A DNA stretch of 56,657 nt, from contig NZ_JANAVP010000040.1 in the NCBI RefSeq assembly GCF_024213665.1, forward strand, positions 1 through 56,657, given 5' to 3'. Of the stretch, positions 43,310-52,027 are shown piece by piece. The DNA is from Streptomyces sp. A3M-1-3 (lineage in GTDB: Bacteria; Actinomycetota; Actinomycetes; Streptomycetales; Streptomycetaceae). How positions within the stretch are numbered: position 1 is the stretch's first letter; every line of letters begins with the position of its first letter. The notes under the pieces are model-generated. The model saw nothing but the letters and a program-made list of their open reading frames with translations. It did not search any database and was not told the origin of the DNA. The position numbers and the translations under genes were made by a program.

Positions 43310-43408
43310 GGCGGGATCTCCCGAAGACTCGATATTGCGTGCCGAACGGCACAGGACAGAGGCAGTCTATGCAGCAGCACTCACCGGTCTCCTGAAGGGC
43401 TGCCCTCC

Positions 43409-43915
43409 ATGGCCAAGCCGCTCCCCGTCGTCCAGCTCCGCGTGCCCACCGAGGAGGACGCCCTCGTCTGGCACCGGGTCTTCGACGACCCGTGCGTGAT
43501 GGAGTTCCACGGCGGCGCCGCTGCCGAACTCTCGGTGTACGAGGAGCTGACCGCCCGGCAGCGGATGCACGACGCCACCCACGGCTTCTGCCTGTGGACG
43601 ATGACCGACGAGGCGGGCGAGGTCATCGGCTTCACCGGCGCGCAGCCGTGGCCGCATGCGTGGGGCCCGGCGGGCGGGATCGAGATCGGCTGGCGGCTCG
43701 GCCGCGCGTACTGGGGGCAGGGGTACGCCACCGCCGCGGCCGAAGCGACGCTGGAGCGGGTACGTGCGGCCGGGGTGAAGGAGGTGGTGGCGATGGTCGA
43801 CGCCGGCAACGAGCGGTCCATCGCGGTCACCCGGCGGCTCGGTATGGAGCTGGCGGAGACGCTGCACACTCCGGTGTCCAGGAAGAAGTGCTACCGCTTC
43901 CGGCTGGAGTTGTAG
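43409..43915 (+). CDS. GNAT family N-acetyltransferase
   Basis: A 168-residue acetyltransferase of the RimJ/RimL-like type. The acetyl-CoA-binding motif A is EIGWRLGRAYWGQGYATAAA (about residues 91-110), followed by VVAMVDAGNERSIAVTRRLG. Substrate unknown. Divergent from the reductase gene, convergent with the glutaminase. Confidence 0.9.
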   Translation: MAKPLPVVQLRVPTEEDALVWHRVFDDPCVMEFHGGAAAELSVYEELTARQRMHDATHGFCLWTMTDEAGEVIGFTGAQPWPHAWGPAGGIEIGWRLGRAYWGQGYATAAAEATLERVRAAGVKEVVAMVDAGNERSIAVTRRLGMELAETLHTPVSRKKCYRFRLEL

Positions 43916-43922
43916 GAAGCCG

Positions 43923-44834
43923 CTAGAAAACCGAGAGGCCGGTGAGCGTGGTGAAACGGTCCAGCGCGGCCACACCGGCCACCGAGTTACCCCGCGCGTC
44001 CAGGCCGGGGCTCCACACGCACAGCGTGCAGCGCCCCGGCACGACCGCCACGATCCCGCCGCCGACGCCGCTCTTGCCCGGCAGCCCGACCCGGTAGGCG
44101 AAGTCGCCGGCCGCGTCGTACGTACCGCAGGTGAGCATCACCGCGTTGATCTGCTTGGCCTCGCTGCGGGTCAGCAGGCGGCTGCCGTCGGCGCGCAGCC
44201 CGTGGCGGGCCAGGAAGCGGGCGGCCAGCGCCAGGTCGGCGCAGCTCATCTCGATCGCGCACTGCCAGAAGTAGTGGTCGAGCAGGGTGGGGACGGGGTT
44301 GGTGATGTTGCCGTACGAGGCCATGAAGTGGGCCAGGGCGGCATTGCGGTCGCCGTGCGCGGACTCCGACTCGGCGACCTCCGGATCGAAGGCCAGCTCC
44401 GGGTTTCCGCTCTCCTCCCGCAGGAACTCCAGGAGTTCACTGCTCGCGTCGCCGGTCAGGGTCTGCAGACGGTCGGTGACGACGAGCGCGCCCGCGTTGA
44501 TGAACGGGTTGCGGGGGATCCCGTTCTCGTACTCCAGCTGCACCAGCGAGTTGAAGGGGTTGCCGGACGGCTCCCGGCCGACCTGCCGCCAGAGGCTGTC
44601 GCCGCCCTGGGCCAGGGCGAGCGCCAGGGTGAACACCTTGGTGATGGACTGGGCGGAGAAGGGGCGCTGCCAGTCCCCCACCCCGTACACCGTGCCGTCC
44701 AGATCGGCGAGGGCCATGCCGAAGCGGTGCGGGTCCACGGAGGCGAGGGCCGGGATGTACTCGGCGGGGCGGCCACTGCCGATCCGCGGCGCGACATCCT
44801 CGGCGATCCGCTCCAGTACGGCCTGGTAGTCCAC
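43923..44834 (-). CDS. glsA: glutaminase
   Basis: A 303-residue serine-dependent beta-lactamase-fold glutaminase, converting glutamine to glutamate and ammonia. The catalytic motif is FSAQSITKVFTLALAL (SxxK, about residue 62), with Tyr/Asn in EPSGNPFNSLVQLEYENGIP and PRNPFINAGALVV, and LPGKSGVGGGIVAVVPG near the C-terminus. Start is GTG 12 bases after the methyltransferase stop, so the two are probably cotranscribed. Confidence 0.93.
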   Translation of the reverse strand: MDYQAVLERIAEDVAPRIGSGRPAEYIPALASVDPHRFGMALADLDGTVYGVGDWQRPFSAQSITKVFTLALALAQGGDSLWRQVGREPSGNPFNSLVQLEYENGIPRNPFINAGALVVTDRLQTLTGDASSELLEFLREESGNPELAFDPEVAESESAHGDRNAALAHFMASYGNITNPVPTLLDHYFWQCAIEMSCADLALAARFLARHGLRADGSRLLTRSEAKQINAVMLTCGTYDAAGDFAYRVGLPGKSGVGGGIVAVVPGRCTLCVWSPGLDARGNSVAGVAALDRFTTLTGLSVF

Positions 44835-44845
44835 GGCGGACCGGC

Positions 44846-45544
44846 TCAGGCGGCGGGCTTGGTGCCGCGGTGCAGCGCGACGATGCCGCCGGTCAGGTTG
44901 CGCCAGGCCACCTTCGTCCAGCCGGCCTGCTTGAGGCGCGACGCCAGCGCCGGCTGGTCGGGCCATTCGCGGATGGACTCGGCGAGGTAGACGTACGCGT
45001 CCGGGTTGCTGGACACCGCCCTGGCGACAGGCGGCAGCGCGCGCATCAGGTACTCGGTGTAGACCGTGCGGAGCGGGGCCCAGGTCGGGTGCGAGAACTC
45101 GCAGATCACCACCTGGCCACCGGGCTTGGTGACCCGGTACAGCTCGCGCAGCGCCGCGTCGGTGTCCTGCACGTTGCGCAGGCCGAACGAGATCGTCACC
45201 GTGTCGAAGACGCTGTCGCGGAAGGGCAGCTTCGTCGCGTCACCGGCGGTCAGCGGCAGATGCGGGTGGCGCTTCTTGCCCTCGCGCAGCATGCCGAGCG
45301 AGAAGTCGCACGGGACGACGTACGCGCCGGTGGCGGCGAACGGGAGTGAGGACGTGGCCGTGCCCGCGGCGAGGTCGAGGACCTTCTGCGCCGGGCGGGC
45401 GTTCACGGCCTTGGCGACCTCCCTGCGCCACAGCCGGTCCTGGCCGAGCGAGAGGACGTCGTTGGTCAGGTCGTAGTTCGCCGCCACGTCGTCGAACATC
45501 GAGGCGACTTCGTGCGGCTGCTTGTTCAGGGATGCGCGGGTCAC
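44846..45544 (-). CDS. menG: demethylmenaquinone methyltransferase
   Basis: A 232-residue SAM-dependent methyltransferase of the UbiE/MenG family that makes menaquinone from demethylmenaquinone. Diagnostic stretches are VASMFDDVAANYDLTNDVLS (residues 13-32), VLDLAAGTATSSLPFA (SAM site, about 55), DTVTISFGLRNVQDTDAALR (about 112) and KPGGQVVICEFSHPTW. Full length. Confidence 0.93.
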   Translation of the reverse strand: MTRASLNKQPHEVASMFDDVAANYDLTNDVLSLGQDRLWRREVAKAVNARPAQKVLDLAAGTATSSLPFAATGAYVVPCDFSLGMLREGKKRHPHLPLTAGDATKLPFRDSVFDTVTISFGLRNVQDTDAALRELYRVTKPGGQVVICEFSHPTWAPLRTVYTEYLMRALPPVARAVSSNPDAYVYLAESIREWPDQPALASRLKQAGWTKVAWRNLTGGIVALHRGTKPAA

Positions 45545-45557
45545 GCCGCCATTGTGT

Positions 45558-45586
45558 CCTGCGGCCCGCCGGATACGGCCCGCAGG
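45558..45586 (-). terminator. weak hairpin between lipoprotein pseudogene and menG
   Basis: CCTGCGG / CCGCAGG arms with a 15-base loop containing further GC pairing. It lies 70 bases after the stop of the lipoprotein remnant and just before menG. Confidence 0.35.
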
Positions 45587-45654
45587 GTCGTGTCGGCGCG
45601 GCCGGCGTCAGCGGCGCAGCGCCTCGGCCTGGCCGCCGCCGGTGGGGGGCGGTG

Positions 45655-46205
45655 TCATCCTCCGGCAGCGGGCCGGCCTGTCCGCTTCGGTACGCACGCC
45701 TCCTTGGCGTAGAGGAGGGCCGGGTCCTTCCGCTCCAGCGCCTCGGCGAGCGCTGGAGTCGGCACGGTCTCGCCCGTCGCGGGATCGGGGTCGGGGTAGG
45801 CGGGAAAGCCGTTCTCGCGCATGCAGGCGCTGAACTTCCGCTCGCTCTCCAGGATTTCCTTGTCGACCGGATCAGCCTCCGGATCGGGAAGCTTGTCGAA
45901 GCACTTCTGCTGCGCCGCGACCTGGATGTCTGCGACCGTCTTGTCCTTGTCGACCTTTGTCTGGCCGTCGTCCCGGTGGTCCAGGATCACCCCGTGCTTC
46001 TCCGGCACGAGTAGTAAGCAAGTTCCTTTTCACTTTGCGGGGGCGACTTCCCCGGCTCGGGTTCGCCCAGCGCCCCGCAGCCGACGAGTGCGGCGATGAG
46101 AAGGGCGGGCGCCGCCAGGGAGCGCAGCGGGGCGGACAAGGGCGTGCAGAGGCTCCAGACCGGGTACGAGCGGGCGGGCGTGACGCTATGTGTTCGAACA
46201 TGCAC
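45655..46205 (-). pseudogene. lipoprotein gene with a one-base frameshift
   Basis: The N-terminal frame has a lipobox LLIAALVGCGALG and ends YYSCRR. The second frame (from 46008) begins EKHGVILDHRDDG and ends in KFSACMRENGFPAYPDPDP. A missing T near 46004 (TGC CTG GAG AAG CAC) would give YYSCLEKHGV, parallel to FSACMRENGF later in the protein, so the two frames are halves of one gene. Family of small Streptomyces lipoproteins with Cys-x(4)-Gly motifs; function unknown. Confidence 0.6.
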
Positions 46206-46322
46206 TCGTCAACTGTTCCCGGGGACAGTAGACGCCCCCCAACGACCCTTGTTTGACTACCTGTTGTGCGATCCGCCAAAGGGTCGGACCTCGAATGCGC
46301 GACCGGACCAGGGATGTGAACC

Positions 46323-46748
46323 ATGAGACAGCCGACCACCAGGCAGCGCGTCGCCTCACTCGCCGTCGCCGTATCGGCAATCGGCGGATTCGCTTTCGCG
46401 ACCGCCGGAACGGCACAGTCGGCCACGCCGCAGAACGGGACGCTGGAATCGTCGGAGTTCGGCCTCTACCACAACTCCGGCAGAGGCGGCTGCGTGCACG
46501 ACCTGATCTACGACGACAAGACCTTCAGCAACAACCGTTTCAAGGGCAAGAGCACCTGCAACGGCTACGGAGATACCGTGAATGACGCCACGGCTTCCTA
46601 CTGGAACCGCTCCGTTCTGCAGTATTGCGTGTACACCGACGCCGACTACGAAGGCGCATGGGGCTCCCTGGATCCCGGTTACAGCGGAGACGCCTCCAGG
46701 ACCTTCAGGAACAAGCTCTCCTCGGCCCACTGGGGCAAGTGCGGCTGA
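46323..46748 (+). CDS. secreted peptidase inhibitor I36-like protein
   Basis: A 141-residue secreted protein. Signal peptide to about residue 35 (LAVAVSAIGGFAFATAGTAQ). The mature part, with WNRSVLQYCVYTDADYEGAW and an even number of cysteines, resembles the beta-gamma-crystallin-like metalloprotease inhibitors of Streptomyces (I36). ATG start follows a GGGATGTG stretch. Confidence 0.8.
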   Translation: MRQPTTRQRVASLAVAVSAIGGFAFATAGTAQSATPQNGTLESSEFGLYHNSGRGGCVHDLIYDDKTFSNNRFKGKSTCNGYGDTVNDATASYWNRSVLQYCVYTDADYEGAWGSLDPGYSGDASRTFRNKLSSAHWGKCG

Positions 46749-46800
46749 CCGGCCCCCGCCCCCCGTACCCCCGTACCCCCGTACGTCCCGAAGGACTCCG

Positions 46801-47793
46801 ATGCCCCCGCCGACCGTCCGCCGCCCCGCCCACCCGACCGTCACGCTCCTCGCCCTTTCCGGCCTCCTGGCCGGTCTCACAGGCTGCGCCGGCGACGGCG
46901 GCGGCGGCGGCGGCGCGGGCGACGACGCACGCCGGGAACCGGCCGTGGCGTCCACGCCCACGCTGCTCCGCACCCAGGGGCTCACGTTCCCGCTCGACGC
47001 ATACGAACGCACCGACGCGGACCGGGATCTGCTCTCCCGGAGCCAGCAGCTGCTCGCCGGCCGGTGCATGGCGCGCTACGGATTCACGTACAGCCCGCCG
47101 CCGATGCCCGCGACCGACCGAGGACAGGACGGCTCGCGCCGGTACGGGGTGTCCGATCCGGCGGCCGCTGCCACGTACGGATACGCGTCCCCGGGCAGCG
47201 CCCGCGGAGCCGCACGTCCGCCGCAGCAGGCAGCGCTGAGCGCGACCGGAAGGCTGGTGCTGCACGGGCCGGACGATCTGGCGCCGGACAAGCTGCCCAA
47301 GAGCCGGCGAGAGGCGGAGACCACGAAGAGCGGCATCAAGGTCAACGGCACCGCGATCCCCGTCGGCGGCTGCCTGCGCGAGTCGTTCCTCAAGCTCTAC
47401 GCCCCGGCCCCGGACAGTGTCGACACCCTCTTCGTCTTCAGTCTCGTCGCCGAAGCGGAATCGCACGCCCGAGAGGATTCTCGCGTACGTCGCGTTTTCA
47501 ACCAGTGGTCGCAGTGCATGAAGGAGAGCGGCTATTCGGCCGCGAGTCCGCTGGGCGCGGCCGAGAAACTCGGCTTCCAGAACCAGGAATTGTCCAGTCC
47601 TGCCGCCGTCACCGCCGCCAAGACCGATGTCGCCTGCAAGGAGAAGGTGAATCTGGTGGGCGTTGCCTTTGCGGTGGAGTCGGCCTACCAGCGCGGGCTC
47701 ATCGAGAAGAACGCCGAAACGCTCAAACTCGCCAAGGCGCAGCACGAGGAGCGGCTGCGACTCGCCTCCACCCTTGCCGCCGCACGGAGGTAA
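46801..47793 (+). CDS. lipoprotein of unknown function
   Basis: A 330-residue lipoprotein. Lipobox LLAGLTGC at about residues 20-27 followed by a Gly run. Two conserved-looking Cys sites, AGRCMARYGFTY (about 88) and FNQWSQCMKESGYSA (about 238), plus the C-terminal VAFAVESAYQRGLIEKNAE helix, recall the family of the frameshifted lipoprotein at 45655. Start after GAAGGA. Function unknown. Confidence 0.8.
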   Translation: MPPPTVRRPAHPTVTLLALSGLLAGLTGCAGDGGGGGGAGDDARREPAVASTPTLLRTQGLTFPLDAYERTDADRDLLSRSQQLLAGRCMARYGFTYSPPPMPATDRGQDGSRRYGVSDPAAAATYGYASPGSARGAARPPQQAALSATGRLVLHGPDDLAPDKLPKSRREAETTKSGIKVNGTAIPVGGCLRESFLKLYAPAPDSVDTLFVFSLVAEAESHAREDSRVRRVFNQWSQCMKESGYSAASPLGAAEKLGFQNQELSSPAAVTAAKTDVACKEKVNLVGVAFAVESAYQRGLIEKNAETLKLAKAQHEERLRLASTLAAARR

Positions 47794-47798
47794 CTCCA

Positions 47799-47826
47799 TT
47801 TTCGGCCAATCCAATTGGTCGGAAAA
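47799..47826 (+). terminator. A/T-rich inverted repeat after the lipoprotein gene
   Basis: TTTTCGGCCAAT and ATTGGTCGGAAAA form an imperfect hairpin six bases after the stop codon; either a terminator or an operator of the following LuxR-type gene. Confidence 0.45.
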
Positions 47827-47894
47827 TCTATGAGTGCCCGCCCCGTCGGGTGATTAGGATCGATCGATGATTCTGACCTGGACCGGGGGAACTG

Positions 47895-48188
47895 ATGGAT
47901 CTGCGCAGCCTTCGCGCACTCATCGCCGAGCGTGAGGATGCCGAAGAACTATGCCGCGGAGCGGACCGCATCAACGACCTCACTGACCAGGAGGCAGCCG
48001 TATTCGCCCTTCTGCATACGGCTCCTTCCAACGAGGAAATAGCCAGGGATCTTCACATATCCGAGCGGACCGTCAAGTTCCATATCGCCAATCTGCGGAA
48101 GAAACTCGGCGAGGTCTCCAGGCTCCAGCTCTGCCTGTTGGCCGCGCTCACCCAGTTGACGGACCACCCGGAGCATACGGACCACTGA
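47895..48188 (+). CDS. small LuxR-type helix-turn-helix regulator
   Basis: A 97-residue protein that is almost only a DNA-binding domain: NDLTDQEAAVFALLHTAPSN, EEIARDLHISERTVKFHIAN and LRKKLGEVSRLQL. No receiver domain is present. It may be regulated by expression alone, or act with a partner. GGGGGAA lies upstream of the ATG. Confidence 0.87.
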   Translation: MDLRSLRALIAEREDAEELCRGADRINDLTDQEAAVFALLHTAPSNEEIARDLHISERTVKFHIANLRKKLGEVSRLQLCLLAALTQLTDHPEHTDH

Positions 48189-48197
48189 ACGGCGAGA

Positions 48198-48845
48198 TCA
48201 GCGCGCCCGGTAGACGAGCCGCCCGTCGAGGACGGTGGCCACACAACTGGCGGCGCCCGCGGCCACCAGAGCCGCCTCGTCCGGCACGTCGAAGACCGCG
48301 AGGTCGGCGCGAGCGCCGACGGCCAGCGGGGTGTGCACGGAACCCGGCAGGTCGTACCCCTCCACGAACGGATCGAGGTCCGGCCCGCCGAGGAGCATGC
48401 CTCCCGGACCGCCGACCGGCGAGACGACGGTCAGCCCCACGCGGGCGACCGCGGTCCGCAGGAGAGGGTCGTCCATCACCGCCAGGGCTGTGGTGCCGTG
48501 CCTCAGCATCCGCTGCAGCCCCCGCCGCACACTGCCCGCCAGGCGGGCGGCGTCCAGCTCCAGCGACTCCAGCGCGGCCCCGGACAACGGCAGTTCGCCG
48601 AGTTCGCCGGCCTCCCGCGGGTCGGGGTGGTAGCAGCGCTTCAGCAGCCAGGTCCCGTGCCACTGGCGCAGTCCCGGCGTGAGCACGCCGGGCCACCGCC
48701 GCACGCGGGCCTGTGGATGCGCCGCCGCCAGCTCCTCGTACGGGCCGATCGCAGCGATCCGGTCGCCGTCGACGAGGACCGCACCCTCCGGCACGGGGGC
48801 CGCGCCGACCGGCAGGACCAGCGGCGCGGCATGAATCGTCAGCAA
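48198..48845 (-). CDS. imidazolonepropionase-like protein, degenerate amidohydrolase
   Basis: A 215-residue protein with the small composite domain of amidohydrolases at both ends (GAVLVDGDRIAAIGPYEELA at the N-terminus, GARADLAVFDVPDEAAL and VLDGRLVYRAR at the C-terminus). The TIM barrel is shortened, and the HxH metal motif after GVLTPG is replaced by LRQWHGTWLL. Enzymatic activity is therefore doubtful. It follows mqnC by 14 bases, so a link to futalosine metabolism is possible but unproved. Confidence 0.7.
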   Translation of the reverse strand: MLTIHAAPLVLPVGAAPVPEGAVLVDGDRIAAIGPYEELAAAHPQARVRRWPGVLTPGLRQWHGTWLLKRCYHPDPREAGELGELPLSGAALESLELDAARLAGSVRRGLQRMLRHGTTALAVMDDPLLRTAVARVGLTVVSPVGGPGGMLLGGPDLDPFVEGYDLPGSVHTPLAVGARADLAVFDVPDEAALVAAGAASCVATVLDGRLVYRAR

Positions 48846-48859
48846 GGCAGCGGTCCGCC

Positions 48860-50059
48860 TCAGTTCGAGGCGATGAGCTTCAGCTCGGGATGCGCCGTGC
48901 CGCCCTCGATCGCCGTGGACGAGATGTGCGAGGCGACGCGCTCGTCGACCGGGTCGTTCGCCGGGTCGTCGTGCACGAGCAGGTGCTCGTACGTCGTCGC
49001 GCGCTGCGCCGGCACCCGGCCCGCCTTGCGGATCAGGTCGATGATCTCCAGCCGGTTCGACCGGTGCTTCGCGCCCGCCGACGACACCACGTTCTCCTCC
49101 AGCATGATGGAGCCGAGGTCGTCCGCGCCGTAGTGCAGCGACAGCTGGCCGACCTCCTTGCCCGTGGTCAGCCAGGAGCCCTGGATGTGGGCGACGTTGT
49201 CGAGGAAGAGGCGCGAGACGGCGATCATGCGCAGGTACTCGAAGAGCGTGGCCTGCGTCTGGCCCTTCAGCTTGTTGTTCTCGGGCTGGTAGGTGTACGG
49301 GATGAACGCGCGGAAGCCGCCCGTCCGGTCCTGTACGTCGCGGATCATCCGCAGGTGCTCGATGCGCTCGGCGTTGGTCTCACCCGTACCCATGAGCATG
49401 GTCGAGGTGGACTCGACGCCCATCCCGTGCGCGATCTCCATGATCTCCAGCCAGCGCTCGCCGGACTCCTTGAGCGGGGCGATAGCCTGGCGCGGCCGGG
49501 CCGGCAGCAGCTCGGCGCCCGCGCCCGCGAACGAGTCGAGACCGGCCGCGTGGATACGGGAGATGGCCTCCTCCACCGACACCGACGAGATCCGGGCCAT
49601 GTGCTCGACCTCGGACGCGCCGAGGGAGTGGATGACCAGCTGCGGGTACGCCTGCTTGATCGCCGAGAAGTGCTTCTCGTAGTACTCGACGCCGTAGTCC
49701 GGGTGGTGGCCGCCCTGGAACATGATCTGCGTACCGCCCAGCTCGACGGTCTCCGCGCAGCGGCGCAGGATGTCGTCGAGGTCGCGGGTCCAGCCCTTGT
49801 CCGTGTCCTTCGGCGGGGCGTAGAACGCGCAGAACTTGCAGGCGGTCACACACACGTTGGTGTAGTTGATGTTCCGCTCGATGATGTACGTCGCGATGTG
49901 CTCGGTACCGGCGTACCGGCGGCGGCGCACCGCGTCGGCGGCCGCGCCGAGCGCGTGCAGCGGGGCCGAGCGGTAGAGGTCGAGCGCCTCTTCCGGGGTG
50001 ATCCGGCCACCCTCGGCAGCGCGGTCGAGGACGGACTGCGGGTCGGCCTTCTCGGTCAC
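48860..50059 (-). CDS. mqnC: cyclic dehypoxanthine futalosine synthase
   Basis: A 399-residue radical SAM enzyme of the futalosine menaquinone pathway, cyclising dehypoxanthine futalosine. The 4Fe-4S motif is CVTACKFC (Cys70, 74, 77) in NYTNVCVTACKFCAFYAPPK. Other marks are MFQGGHHPDYGVEYYE (about 115) and FIPYTYQPENNKLKGQ (about 270). Length is normal. Confidence 0.95.
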   Translation of the reverse strand: MTEKADPQSVLDRAAEGGRITPEEALDLYRSAPLHALGAAADAVRRRRYAGTEHIATYIIERNINYTNVCVTACKFCAFYAPPKDTDKGWTRDLDDILRRCAETVELGGTQIMFQGGHHPDYGVEYYEKHFSAIKQAYPQLVIHSLGASEVEHMARISSVSVEEAISRIHAAGLDSFAGAGAELLPARPRQAIAPLKESGERWLEIMEIAHGMGVESTSTMLMGTGETNAERIEHLRMIRDVQDRTGGFRAFIPYTYQPENNKLKGQTQATLFEYLRMIAVSRLFLDNVAHIQGSWLTTGKEVGQLSLHYGADDLGSIMLEENVVSSAGAKHRSNRLEIIDLIRKAGRVPAQRATTYEHLLVHDDPANDPVDERVASHISSTAIEGGTAHPELKLIASN

Positions 50060-50146
50060 CGGGGCGTCACCTTTCGGCGGTGGATCAGTGGGTCAGCGGA
50101 CCGATCCAGCGTACGCCAGCACACCGGCAGCCCTGCGGGCCGGTCG

Positions 50147-51823
50147 CTACTGGCGCTTCAGGTCGCCCTCCGGGTTGCCGGCGAGTGCGTCGCCGGACTT
50201 GTAGTGCAGGGTGCCGTTCGTATTGAGGCTGAACCGCTCCTCGGGCGAACCGTTGGAGCAGATCCCGGGGGCCGGATTGATATTGCCGCTGGTGTCCAGG
50301 ACGACGGACCGGTCGGTGGCGGACGCCAGCTTCCAGTCGCCGCTGCAGTCGGTCTTCGTACCGAGGAGGTCGATGACGGACCTGTCCCGGCCGACCACGT
50401 CGCCGACCTTGCCCTTCTTGACGGTGATCTCGAACGTTGTGCTGACACCGGCGTTCACGGTGACGGTGCCCTTCCAGGTGCCGACCATGCCGTCCGGGAC
50501 CGTGCTCCGGGACCCCGCGGGCGGACTCTGCTCCGTGTCCGAAGGTGCCGAGGACGAGGACGAGGCCGCCGGGGGCTTCTCCCCTGCCGTGTCGGCGTCC
50601 TCCCCGCCGCGCCCCGGCAGCAGGTCCAGTACGAACACGCCGCCCACCGTCACCGCCGCCAGCGCGGCCGCCACCGCCAGGGCCACCGTGCAGCTCAGCT
50701 TCCGGCCGCGTCGCTCGCCGTCGCCGGCCCGCACCGAGTTCGCGGTGACCGAGAGCGCGAGCCGGCCGGGCGGCGCGTCCTGCGGCTCGCGCTGCTGCGG
50801 TACGGCCTCGCCGTACGACGGGTCGGGCGGCCCGAACGCACCGGCCGAAGCGCCGCCCACCGAAGCGCCGCCGACCGAAGGGCTGCTGAACGGCACCGGC
50901 CCGGACCCGCCCGGCGCCGACGCCTGCGGCTCCAGGTCGAGCAGCCGCACCGCCGCCCGGCTCACCTGCTCGACCAGGGGCCCCGGCAGCCAGCCCGTCG
51001 CGACCATCGAAGCCGCGCCACCGGGGGCCAGCCGGGAAGCGATCTCGCGCGGGCCGGGCCGGGTGCCGGGGGCCTTGGCGAGGCAGTCGGCGATCAGCTC
51101 GCGCAGCTCACCGCGCAAGTGCTCGCCGAACTCCGGCTCCTCGTGCACGACCTTGTAGAGGAGGGTGGCCGAGTTGTCGCCGGGGAAGGGCGGAGTACCG
51201 GACGCCGCGTATGCGAGTACCGCGCCCAGGGAGAAGACGTCGGCGGCGCCGGTGACGCCCTTGCCGAGGATCTGCTCGGGGGACATATAGCCCGGCGAGC
51301 CGATCGAGACGCCGGTGGAGGTCAGCGATGCGGTGCCGTCCGTGGCCCGCGCGATGCCGAAATCGATGAGCCGGGGCCCGTCGAGCGTGAGCAGCACATT
51401 CGACGGCTTCACATCGCGGTGTACGAGTCCCAGCTCGTGCACGGCGGCCAGCGCCTCGGCCAGCCCGGCGCCCAGGGTCCGTACCGCGTGCTCTGGCAGC
51501 GGACCGTACTCCCCGATCGCCTGCCCCAGCGGCGGTCCCGCCACATAGCCGGTGGCCACCCATGGCACGGACGCGTCCGGGTCGGCGTCCAGAACCGGCG
51601 CCGTCCAGTCGCCGCCGACCTGCCGGGCGGCCTCGACCTCGCGGCGGAACCGGGCCCGGAACTCGTCGTCGGAGGCGAAGTGCGGATGGACCACCTTGAC
51701 CGCGACGGTACGGCCGCCCGCGCTGCGCCCCAGATAGACCCGGCCCATGCCGCCCGCGCCGAGCCGGCCGAGCAGCCGGTAGGCGCCGATGGTCTGCGGT
51801 TCGCCTGCTTCGAGCGGCTGCAT
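50147..51823 (-). CDS. membrane Ser/Thr protein kinase (PASTA-less)
   Basis: A 558-residue kinase. N-terminal catalytic domain with GRLGAGGMGRVYLG (P loop, about residue 19), VAVKVV (Lys), HRDVKPSNVLL (catalytic loop, about 140), DFGIAR and GSPGYMSPEQ. A Pro/Ser linker leads to one membrane helix (VALAVAAALAAVTVGGVFVL, about 378-400) and a 150-residue extracellular domain containing two Cys that has no name I recognise. It signals an outside state to cytoplasmic targets. Confidence 0.92.
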   Translation of the reverse strand: MQPLEAGEPQTIGAYRLLGRLGAGGMGRVYLGRSAGGRTVAVKVVHPHFASDDEFRARFRREVEAARQVGGDWTAPVLDADPDASVPWVATGYVAGPPLGQAIGEYGPLPEHAVRTLGAGLAEALAAVHELGLVHRDVKPSNVLLTLDGPRLIDFGIARATDGTASLTSTGVSIGSPGYMSPEQILGKGVTGAADVFSLGAVLAYAASGTPPFPGDNSATLLYKVVHEEPEFGEHLRGELRELIADCLAKAPGTRPGPREIASRLAPGGAASMVATGWLPGPLVEQVSRAAVRLLDLEPQASAPGGSGPVPFSSPSVGGASVGGASAGAFGPPDPSYGEAVPQQREPQDAPPGRLALSVTANSVRAGDGERRGRKLSCTVALAVAAALAAVTVGGVFVLDLLPGRGGEDADTAGEKPPAASSSSSAPSDTEQSPPAGSRSTVPDGMVGTWKGTVTVNAGVSTTFEITVKKGKVGDVVGRDRSVIDLLGTKTDCSGDWKLASATDRSVVLDTSGNINPAPGICSNGSPEERFSLNTNGTLHYKSGDALAGNPEGDLKRQ

Positions 51824-52027
51824 GACGTGGTCCTCCCCCTCGGACTCCCCAAGTCCCCCTGCGACTCCCTGCGATCCCCGAGCAGCCTATGCCCCCGGGT
51901 GTCGGGGATCACGCGGATCGGGGACGGCTCCGGGCGAACCAAAGCGCCTCATCGGCCCTCTCTCCGGACGAAATTCACCTCACCTCTCTCCTCACCCCCC
52001 TCCTCACCTCTCTGCCGGAGCCATGCC

